From Burkholderiales bacterium (GTDB taxonomy: Bacteria; Pseudomonadota; Gammaproteobacteria; Burkholderiales; Burkholderiaceae_C), in contig CANFNE010000008.1 of the NCBI GenBank assembly GCA_947448105.1, forward strand, positions 1 through 21,826: a stretch of DNA of 21,826 nt. The letters run 5' to 3'. The translations under genes were made by a program, and so were the position numbers. Positions 8,978 through 14,470 of the stretch are shown piece by piece. The stretch's first letter is position 1. Each line of letters begins with the position of its first letter. The notes under the pieces were generated by a model that had not been told where the DNA came from, did no database searches, and saw only the letters and a program-made list of their open reading frames with translations.

Positions 8978-9901
8978 ATGCAAATTTCTACCGGCTTGTT
9001 GTTTGACCGCGCCAGCGCGCAGATGAGCACGATCCAAAACGACCTGGCCAAGTCGCAAGCCCAAATTTCAACCCAAAAGCAGGTGTTGGCGCCCAGCGAC
9101 GCGCCCGACCAGGCCGCCGTGATCACCCGCTTGAAGTCGCTGATCGGCAAGCAAGAAAGCTACGCCAAAACACTCGACAGTGTGCAGGCGCGTTTGGACA
9201 ACGAAGGCGCGACACTGTCGAACGCCGGCGACATCCTGATCCGGCTCAAAGAGCTGACCATACAAGCCAACAACGGCACCAATGGCAGCACCACACGCAC
9301 CGTCATCGCCACGGAAATGAAGGGCCTGCGTGACCAGTTGCTCAGCCTGGCCAATGCCACCGACTCCACGGGCAATTACGTTTTTTCGGGTACCAAGGTG
9401 CACACCCCGGCCTTCGTATCAGACGCTACCGGCGACGTGAGCTACCAGGGCGACCAGACGGAAGTCAAAGTGTCGGTGGGAGAGCAACGCACCGTAGCAA
9501 TCAACCGCCCGGGAACCCGCGCCTTTGTCAGCGTGGTGCGCACGGACAGCGACGGCGTTGCGACAGGCACAGGCTTTTTCAGGGCCATCGACGACTTGAT
9601 TGCCGGCGTCAAAGCCGCCGACCCCACGTCCATGCAGCGAGGTCTTACTGAAATGGAAGCCTTGCACCAAGGCGTGGTGCTTGCACAAGCGAATTCGGGC
9701 ACCGACATGAAAGTGGTGGAACAACAGGGCTCGGCACTGGACGAAACCAAGCTGACGCTGGCCACAGCGCTTTCCAGCGTTGAAGACCTGGACATGGCCA
9801 AGGCCATCACCGCCATGCAAAAGCAGATGTTGTCGCTCGAAGCGGCACAAAGCAGCTTTGCCAAAATTTCACAAATGTCCTTGTTTGCTTACCTGAAGTA
9901 A
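8978..9901 (+). CDS. flgL: Hook-filament junction protein FlgL (HAP3)
   Basis: FlgL is the second junction protein, sitting between FlgK and the filament, and is related to flagellin at both ends. The 307-residue product is near the usual 300-320. The N terminus MQISTGLLFDRASAQMSTIQ leads into a coiled-coil helix with ISTQKQVLAPSDAPDQAAVI. The segment LKELTIQANNGTNGSTTRTV parallels flagellin. GNYVFSGTKVHTPAFV is the FlgL beta-region signature, and the C terminus EDLDMAKAITAMQKQMLSLE ends in SFAKISQMSLFAYLK. It is the last gene of the flg series; the next gene, fliD, has its own promoter just after the flgL stop. Confidence 0.95.
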   Translation: MQISTGLLFDRASAQMSTIQNDLAKSQAQISTQKQVLAPSDAPDQAAVITRLKSLIGKQESYAKTLDSVQARLDNEGATLSNAGDILIRLKELTIQANNGTNGSTTRTVIATEMKGLRDQLLSLANATDSTGNYVFSGTKVHTPAFVSDATGDVSYQGDQTEVKVSVGEQRTVAINRPGTRAFVSVVRTDSDGVATGTGFFRAIDDLIAGVKAADPTSMQRGLTEMEALHQGVVLAQANSGTDMKVVEQQGSALDETKLTLATALSSVEDLDMAKAITAMQKQMLSLEAAQSSFAKISQMSLFAYLK

Positions 9902-9907
9902 AGCGGC

Positions 9908-9934
9908 TTAAGTTCTTTGCCCAGACGCCGATGT
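9908..9934 (+). promoter_or_regulatory. Sigma-28 (FliA) type promoter for fliD
   Basis: TTAAGTTC (9908-9915), an 11-base spacer, then GCCGATGT (9927-9934). The enterobacterial FliA consensus is TAAAGTTT-N11-GCCGATAA, so each box matches 6 of 8 positions with the exact spacer. It starts seven bases after the flgL stop. Initiation would fall near 9941, which rules out the GTG at 9933 as the start of fliD. Confidence 0.7.
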
Positions 9935-9959
9935 GCAAGATGCAGGCTCCGCACCACCC

Positions 9960-11720
9960 ATGACTACCACCACCAGCACCACCAGCGCGACGAGCTCGAC
10001 CGCAGCGGCCAATGTCGTCAGCGCCATGGGGGCAGGCTCGGGCATTGACACCAAATCTTTGGCCAACAGCTTGGTCGAGGCAGAAAAAGCCCCGCGCGCG
10101 TCGGCGATCAACAAAAACATCACCAAGAACGAGGCCACAGTCTCAGGTTATGCGGCCGTCAAATACTCGCTCACGACGCTGCAAACGGCTTTTGACGACC
10201 TCAAGGACAAGAGCGACTTCAAGAGCATCACGGCAACCAACTCCAACACCAGCGCATTTACCGCCACGGCCTCTTCCAGCGCCGATACCGGTAACCACAC
10301 CATCTTGGTCAACAGCCTGGCCGCAGCGCAACGCAACACCGGAAGCGTGGGTTTTGCCGCATCGACCACCTCGATCAACAGCGGCAGCGCCATCAGTCTG
10401 ACAGTCGATCTGGCGCAAAGCAGCACAGGCACGCTGGGTTACGCCAGCTCCACCACCTCGATCAACAGCGGCAGCGCGATGACGCTGACCATGGGCGGCA
10501 CCGGCTTTCCCTGGGGTGACACCATTTCCATTGCCGCAGGCGACGACACGCCAGCGGGCATTGTCGACGCCATCAACAACGCCGGACTCGATCTGACGGC
10601 AGAGCTGATCAACACCGGCGACCCCAGCACGCCGTACAAGGTGGCCGTCACAGGGGCAAAAGGTTCAAGCAACGACTTCACCATTACCAGCAGCGCCTCT
10701 GGCATCGACTTTGACACCACGATCCAGTCCGCCACCACATCGACCATCAGCGTGGCTGCGGGCAGTGACACGCCTGCAGGCGTAGTGAGCGCAATAAACA
10801 CGTCGGGCACGGGCGTCACGGCGCAGCTGGTTAACACCGGCGACGCGAGCACACCGTACAAGATCGTCATGACCGGCACGTCCGGGAAGTACAACGCCTT
10901 TAGCGTGAGCAGCAGCACCAGTGCGTTGAACTTTGACACGACCTTGCAGACCGCAAGCAACGCCTCTTTGACGGTGGACGGCATTGGCATCAGCAGCAGC
11001 AGCAACACCGTGACCGATGCGATCACCGGCGTCACCCTGAATTTGCTGGCCACCAACAGCACGGCGGCAACCCTGGCTTTGAACAACGACGTCAGCGGCG
11101 CGAAAACAAAAATTACTGCGCTTGTGACGGCCTACAACGACGCCTTGGACTTGTTCGACGAGTTGACCAGTTCGAGCTCCACCCTGGCAACTTACGGCGG
11201 CACCATGGTCGGTAACTCGACCATGAACACCCTACGGACCTCGCTTCGTGCGCTTGTCACCGCCGACTCTTCCACCGCAGATTCGTCAGGCACCTTAAGC
11301 GCCTTTCGCGATATCGGTGTGGAAGTCAACAGCAAAGGGCGCCTGTCCACCAACTCGGTGAAGTTGGACCTGGCCTTGAACTTTGACTTCACCAACACGG
11401 TGACTTTGCTGTCTGGAAACCAAGAAAACCAGAGCACCTACGACAGTGCCGATTCCGGCCTGGCCGGCGACGCCAGCAAAGCCCTGACCACCATGCTCAG
11501 CAGCACGGGGACGGTTGCCGTAGAAAGCGCCAACGCCACTACCCGCATCGCCAAATACCAAGACGACCTCACCGCCCTGGAAGACCGCATGGCCTTGCTT
11601 CTGACCCGCTACACCAAACAGTTTGCGGCGATGGACAGCATCGTGGGCCAAACCAAAAGTACGCAATCGGGCCTGACCAGCAGCTTTGCTGGTTTGATGG
11701 CCATGTACACCAAAAACTAA
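9960..11720 (+). CDS. fliD: Flagellar filament cap protein FliD (HAP2)
   Basis: FliD forms the cap that folds and inserts flagellin at the growing filament tip. I start it at ATG 9960 (586 residues). The frame can be read back to a GTG at 9933, but that codon lies inside the -10 box of a sigma-28 type promoter. After a Thr/Ser-rich leader comes the FliD N domain (GAGSGIDTKSLANSLVEAEK with PRASAINKNITKNEATVSGY). The C-terminal coiled-coil region includes KITALVTAYNDALDLFDELT and ends LLTRYTKQFAAMDSIVG and TSSFAGLMAMYTKN. The middle contains a tandem duplication of about 70 residues (nt 10524-10733 and 10746-10955), each copy resembling a flagellin/hook IN motif, plus an upstream 26-base exact repeat. 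Length is above the usual 450-500 because of these repeats. No fliS or fliT chaperone gene follows; flaG does. Confidence 0.93.
   Translation: MTTTTSTTSATSSTAAANVVSAMGAGSGIDTKSLANSLVEAEKAPRASAINKNITKNEATVSGYAAVKYSLTTLQTAFDDLKDKSDFKSITATNSNTSAFTATASSSADTGNHTILVNSLAAAQRNTGSVGFAASTTSINSGSAISLTVDLAQSSTGTLGYASSTTSINSGSAMTLTMGGTGFPWGDTISIAAGDDTPAGIVDAINNAGLDLTAELINTGDPSTPYKVAVTGAKGSSNDFTITSSASGIDFDTTIQSATTSTISVAAGSDTPAGVVSAINTSGTGVTAQLVNTGDASTPYKIVMTGTSGKYNAFSVSSSTSALNFDTTLQTASNASLTVDGIGISSSSNTVTDAITGVTLNLLATNSTAATLALNNDVSGAKTKITALVTAYNDALDLFDELTSSSSTLATYGGTMVGNSTMNTLRTSLRALVTADSSTADSSGTLSAFRDIGVEVNSKGRLSTNSVKLDLALNFDFTNTVTLLSGNQENQSTYDSADSGLAGDASKALTTMLSSTGTVAVESANATTRIAKYQDDLTALEDRMALLLTRYTKQFAAMDSIVGQTKSTQSGLTSSFAGLMAMYTKN
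10365..10477 (+). repeat. 26-base direct repeat inside fliD
   Basis: An identical 26-base word occurs at 10365-10390 and 10452-10477, 87 bases (29 codons) apart and in the same frame. Both copies encode the core TTSINSGSA, within GFAASTTSINSGSAISLTVD and GYASSTTSINSGSAMTLTMG. This indicates a short in-frame duplication in the variable part of the cap protein. Confidence 0.85.
10524..10955 (+). repeat. Tandem 70-codon duplication in fliD (IN-motif modules)
   Basis: Two segments of 210 bases, 10524-10733 and 10746-10955, encode alignable 70-residue modules without gaps. The first begins ISIAAGDDTPAGIVDAINNA and contains NTGDPSTPYKVAVTG. The second begins ISVAAGSDTPAGVVSAINTS and contains NTGDASTPYKIVMTG. 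Both end in a FDTT(I/L)Q(S/T)A pattern. The DNA has diverged, so the duplication is not recent. The modules resemble flagellin/hook IN domains found in FliD and FlgK. Confidence 0.85.
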
Positions 11721-11728
11721 TCTCGCGA

Positions 11729-11758
11729 CCCGCCTCGCGACACGCGTGTCGCTGCGGG
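11729..11758. repeat. Inverted repeat with perfect 16-base palindrome after fliD
   Basis: GCGACACGCGTGTCGC at 11737-11752 is a perfect palindrome. It is flanked by outer arms CCCGC (11729-11733) and GCGGG (11754-11758), so the RNA could fold into a long G+C-rich hairpin. No T run follows directly. It may help end fliD transcription or protect its 3' end, but that is inference. Confidence 0.6.
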
Positions 11759-11774
11759 CTTCACTGGAGATTGC

Positions 11775-11805
11775 AGGGACTTTGCACAAAGCCCTCAAGT
11801 TTTTT
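11775..11805 (+). terminator. Probable intrinsic terminator after fliD
   Basis: AGGG-A-CTTT (11775-11783), loop GCAC, then AAAGCCCT (11788-11795), followed after four bases by six T (11800-11805). The stem has eight pairs with one bulged A. The T run is slightly displaced from the stem and overlaps the -35 box of the flaG promoter, so termination may be partial. Confidence 0.45.
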
Positions 11806-11821
11806 CTTCCCATGCCGATTC
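11795..11821 (+). promoter_or_regulatory. Sigma-28 (FliA) type promoter for flaG
   Basis: TCAAGTTT (11795-11802), an 11-base spacer, then GCCGATTC (11814-11821). Against TAAAGTTT-N11-GCCGATAA this matches 7 of 8 and 6 of 8 with exact spacing, the best sigma-28 match in the window. Initiation would be near 11828, giving flaG a leader of about 80 bases. The -35 box coincides with the T run of the preceding terminator. Confidence 0.78.
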
Positions 11822-11908
11822 TTCAGACACTGCATCTTCGTACATGGTGCCGCCCCGCGGCCCCTAGCAACCTGCAAACGAATTGCATTTTTGAAAGGAC
11901 GGTAAACG

Positions 11909-12274
11909 ATGGCTTCCGAAATAAGTAGTGTGGCGAGCAGCCCACCAGCTGCAACGGCGCCGACTGGCCGGTCAGTGGAACCCAAGGCAAATGTCGCTCC
12001 CAAGGTGAGCGACATCAAGTCTGTGGACATCCAGTTTGATCCGGCCAAGGCGCGCCAAAACCTGCATGCTGCAGTGAGCATGCTCAACGAACAAATGGCT
12101 TCCACCAAACAGGGTTTGGGGTTTTCATTTGATGAATCGATCAACGCTCCGGTGATCAAGGTCAGCAATATCTACACGGGCGAAGTGGTGCGTCAAATCC
12201 CCACGGAAGACGTGCTGCATATGGCGCACAAGATCGACGACCTCAAGGGCATTTTGTTCAACAAAGTCGTTTAA
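11909..12274 (+). CDS. flaG: FlaG-family flagellar protein
   Basis: FlaG proteins are small proteins encoded beside flagellin and cap genes. In several bacteria their loss changes filament length, but the mechanism is not settled. The 121-residue product has a low-complexity, Ala/Pro/Ser-rich N half (residues 1-45) and a conserved C half: DPAKARQNLHAAVSMLNEQM, a beta hairpin with GLGFSFDESINAPVIKVSNI, and YTGEVVRQIPTEDVLHMAHK, which is the FlaG signature. Length is typical (110-130). AAAGGA at 11894-11899 lies nine bases before the ATG, and a sigma-28 type promoter lies at 11795-11821. It is placed between the cap gene and the flagellin, whereas flaG often precedes fliD in other bacteria. Confidence 0.9.
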   Translation: MASEISSVASSPPAATAPTGRSVEPKANVAPKVSDIKSVDIQFDPAKARQNLHAAVSMLNEQMASTKQGLGFSFDESINAPVIKVSNIYTGEVVRQIPTEDVLHMAHKIDDLKGILFNKVV

Positions 12275-12290
12275 TTTTTTGAAAAAGTGC

Positions 12291-12317
12291 TAAAGAAATT
12301 TCTGCAGCAACCGATTC
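12291..12317 (+). promoter_or_regulatory. Sigma-28 (FliA) type promoter for fliC1
   Basis: TAAAGAAA (12291-12298), an 11-base spacer, then ACCGATTC (12310-12317). It keeps the most conserved cores (TAAAG and CCGAT) with the exact spacing. Initiation near 12324 would leave a leader of about 100 bases before the flagellin ATG. It begins 17 bases after the flaG stop. Confidence 0.72.
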
Positions 12318-12426
12318 ATTATTTAACAGAGACAAGTTTCTGTCGCGGTAGGTAAAGAGACGCAAACCCAGTTCTTTGTCTGCTTATCAATTTAGGTTTT
12401 TACTCTTCACTCTCAGGAGAATTGTT

Positions 12427-13266
12427 ATGTCAGTTATCAACACCAACGTCAGCGCTCTTTACTCTCAAAACGCCATGAAGGTCAACAGCCGCGCCATGAG
12501 CAGCGCCATGGAACAGTTGTCCACCGGCAGCCGCATCAACTCGGCCAAAGACGACGCCGCCGGCCTGGCCATCGGTCAGAACATGACCACCCAGATCCGC
12601 GGCCTGAACCAGGCAGTGCGCAACGCCAACGACGGTATCAACATGATGCAAACCGCTGAAGGCGCCATGGTTGAACAGTCCAACATGCTGCAGCGCATGA
12701 GCGAATTGGCAACCCAGGCCTCCAACGGCACCTATTCCGACACCCAACGTGGTTACCTGAACACCGAGTTCGCCGCACTGTCGACGCAAATCGGCAAGAT
12801 CGCCAGCCAGACCACATGGAACGGTCGCCAAATTCTCGACGGAACAGACGCCGTCAGCATTGGTGCAACCTCTGGACAGTTTGACTTCCAAGTGGGCCAA
12901 AGCTCGGGTCAAACCATCAGCGTGACGATTTCTGCGATGACGGTGTCGAGCCTGAGCCTCAGCGGTCTGTCTGTGGCCACCGCCAGCGACGCCTCTGCCG
13001 CCATCACAACCCTCAGCGACGCGCTGGACACGATCAACAACCAGCGGGCAACCATTGGTGCGGGCATCAACCAACTGACGTACGCGGCAGACAACTTGAC
13101 GAACATCTCGTCGAATGTGACCGCCTCGCGCAGCTCGATCATGGATACCGACTACGCCACCGCCTCGACACAGCTGTCCAAGACGCAGATCATCCAGCAA
13201 GCGTCGACGGCCATGTTGGCCCAGGCCAACCAGCAGCCACAAAGCGTGCTCGCTTTGCTGAAGTAA
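12427..13266 (+). CDS. fliC1: Flagellin 1 (filament subunit)
   Basis: Flagellin is the filament subunit. The start is ATG 12427 (279 residues), preceded by AGGAGA at 12415-12420; the frame extends upstream but the extension lacks flagellin features. The N-terminal D0/D1 region reads MSVINTNVSALYSQNAMKVN, then QLSTGSRINSAKDDAAGLAI and NANDGINMMQTAEGAMVEQS. The C-terminal D1/D0 has GAGINQLTYAADNLTNISSN, IMDTDYATASTQLSKTQIIQ and AMLAQANQQPQSVLALLK. The variable middle (about 140-200) is short and Ser/Thr-rich, so the protein is a minimal flagellin with little surface domain and possible O-glycan sites. In the conserved LQRxRELxxQ segment it has LQRMSELATQ (Ser92 in place of Arg). It has its own sigma-28 promoter and ends at a strong intrinsic terminator. 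Secretion is type III, with no signal peptide. Confidence 0.95.
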   Translation: MSVINTNVSALYSQNAMKVNSRAMSSAMEQLSTGSRINSAKDDAAGLAIGQNMTTQIRGLNQAVRNANDGINMMQTAEGAMVEQSNMLQRMSELATQASNGTYSDTQRGYLNTEFAALSTQIGKIASQTTWNGRQILDGTDAVSIGATSGQFDFQVGQSSGQTISVTISAMTVSSLSLSGLSVATASDASAAITTLSDALDTINNQRATIGAGINQLTYAADNLTNISSNVTASRSSIMDTDYATASTQLSKTQIIQQASTAMLAQANQQPQSVLALLK

Positions 13267-13334
13267 GTAGGTCAAACGCAGGGTTCCCGCGGCGCGCAAG
13301 CTGCCGCTGGGGACCGGGTGCTAAGCCGCTGAAG

Positions 13335-13367
13335 AAGCGGCCTGTCCTAGCGACAGGCCGCTTTTTT
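13335..13367 (+). terminator. Strong intrinsic terminator after fliC1
   Basis: A perfect 12-base stem, AAGCGGCCTGTC (13335-13346) with GACAGGCCGCTT (13352-13363), closes a five-base loop and runs into six T (13362-13367). This is a textbook Rho-independent terminator. It separates the transcription of the two flagellin genes. Confidence 0.9.
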
Positions 13368-13409
13368 GCGTCTGCGACTTCCCTGGAGTCCAGTACCTGA
13401 CGAAAGTAG

Positions 13410-13425
13410 TGGCACACCTATTGCT
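13410..13425 (+). promoter_or_regulatory. Sigma-54 (RpoN) type promoter for fliC2
   Basis: TGGCACA at 13410-13416, four bases, then TTGCT at 13421-13425. The consensus is TGGCACG-N4-TTGCA/T. The invariant GG (13411-13412) and GC (13423-13424) are separated by exactly 10 bases, as sigma-54 requires. Initiation is expected near 13436, about 96 bases before the fliC2 ATG. An enhancer-binding activator such as a FlrC/FleR-type protein would be needed; its site is not identified here. Confidence 0.75.
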
Positions 13426-13451
13426 TAGGAAGGATATCAGCACGTGATTGT

Positions 13452-13470
13452 CCAAGTTTTTGACACTTGG
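13452..13470 (+). other. Hairpin in the predicted fliC2 leader
   Basis: CCAAGT (13452-13457) and ACTTGG (13465-13470) form a perfect six-base stem around a seven-base loop TTTTGAC, about 60 bases before the fliC2 ATG. It falls inside the predicted sigma-54 transcript and could affect message stability or translation. The stem is short, so chance is possible. Confidence 0.4.
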
Positions 13471-13531
13471 GTGCGCGGGCTGCGGAACCTCAACCCTGGC
13501 GTAAGAACCCCTATTTTCTTTGGAGAGCCCC

Positions 13532-14371
13532 ATGTCCGTAATCAATACCAATGTGAGTGCCCTGTATTCACAGAACGCGATGAAGACCAACGCGCGTTCA
13601 ATGAACACGGCCATGGAACAGTTGTCCACCGGCACACGCATCAACTCCGCCAAAGACGATGCCGCTGGCCTGGCCATCGGCCAAAGCATGACCTCGCAAA
13701 TCCGGGGCCTGAACCAAGCGGTGCGCAATGCCAATGACGGCGTGAACATGATGCAAACCGCCGAGGGCGCGATGGTCGAGCAATCAAACATGCTCCAACG
13801 CATGCGCGAACTCGCGGTGCAAGCGAGCAACGGAACCTACTCCGACACCCAACGGGGCTACCTGGATACAGAATTCCAAGCCTTGATTACGCAAATTGAC
13901 AATATTGCGAGCCAAACCACCTGGAACGGACAAAGCCTGCTCACGGGTACCAACACCAACTACATCTCCGGCGTATCTGGAGACTTCCAGTTCCAGATCG
14001 GGCAGGCCTCCGGGCAGACGCTGACTGTCAATATTGGCGACATGAGTACTTCGGGGCTCAGTGTGGGCTCGCTCGACGTATCAAGTGCTTCGGGTGCCTC
14101 GACCGCCATCACCAGCATTGACTCCGCTTTGGATGAAATTAACCTGCAGCGTGCGGCGATTGGCGCTGGAATCAACCAACTGGCGTATGCGGCAGACAAT
14201 ATGACGAATATCTCCGCCAACGTCACGCAGTCGCGCAGCACCATCATGGATACCGACTATGCATTAGCCACCACCCAGTTGGCCAAGACCCAAATCCTGC
14301 AACAAGCCTCCACCGCCATGCTCGCGCAGGCAAACCAACAAGCGCAAGGCGTGATGGCTTTGCTCAAATAA
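13532..14371 (+). CDS. fliC2: Flagellin 2 (filament subunit)
   Basis: This is a second flagellin of exactly the same length (279 residues) as flagellin 1 and highly similar at both ends: MSVINTNVSALYSQNAMKTN, SAKDDAAGLAIGQSMTSQIR, LQRMRELAVQASNGTYSDTQ and AMLAQANQQAQGVMALLK. The start is ATG 13532 with GGAGAG at 13522-13527; a TTG at 13520 adds only four residues and overlaps that ribosome site. The variable centre (about 140-200) differs from flagellin 1 and is rich in Ser, Thr and Gly. It retains Arg92 in the conserved LQRMREL segment. Expression appears separate from flagellin 1: a strong terminator lies upstream and a sigma-54 type promoter at 13410-13425. The Maf glycosyltransferase gene follows on the same strand. 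Confidence 0.95.
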   Translation: MSVINTNVSALYSQNAMKTNARSMNTAMEQLSTGTRINSAKDDAAGLAIGQSMTSQIRGLNQAVRNANDGVNMMQTAEGAMVEQSNMLQRMRELAVQASNGTYSDTQRGYLDTEFQALITQIDNIASQTTWNGQSLLTGTNTNYISGVSGDFQFQIGQASGQTLTVNIGDMSTSGLSVGSLDVSSASGASTAITSIDSALDEINLQRAAIGAGINQLAYAADNMTNISANVTQSRSTIMDTDYALATTQLAKTQILQQASTAMLAQANQQAQGVMALLK

Positions 14372-14410
14372 GTCGCCCTATCGGCTTAATTGAATCATTG
14401 CACAAGGAAT

Positions 14411-14432
14411 CGGGGCGTCTGAGCACGCCCCG
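14411..14432 (+). terminator. Hairpin after fliC2, weak terminator candidate
   Basis: CGGGGCGT (14411-14418) pairs with ACGCCCCG (14425-14432) around a six-base loop CTGAGC. The eight-base stem is G+C-rich, but no T run follows, so it may only attenuate read-through into the maf gene or protect the fliC2 message end. Confidence 0.4.
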
Positions 14433-14470
14433 TGTCGGGCTGGGCTAGTTCAACCAAAAGCAAATACCAG

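Noticed and set aside
12430..13299. 289-codon minus-strand frame opposite fliC1
   Set aside because: It is antisense to a clear flagellin, and its sequence is the usual mirrored low-complexity type.
13444..13737. 97-codon plus-strand frame beginning GTG in the fliC2 leader
   Set aside because: It runs out of frame into the flagellin gene and its product shows no domain. Only the leader portion could matter, as an upstream open frame, and I see no ribosome site well placed for it beyond a loose AGGAAGGA.
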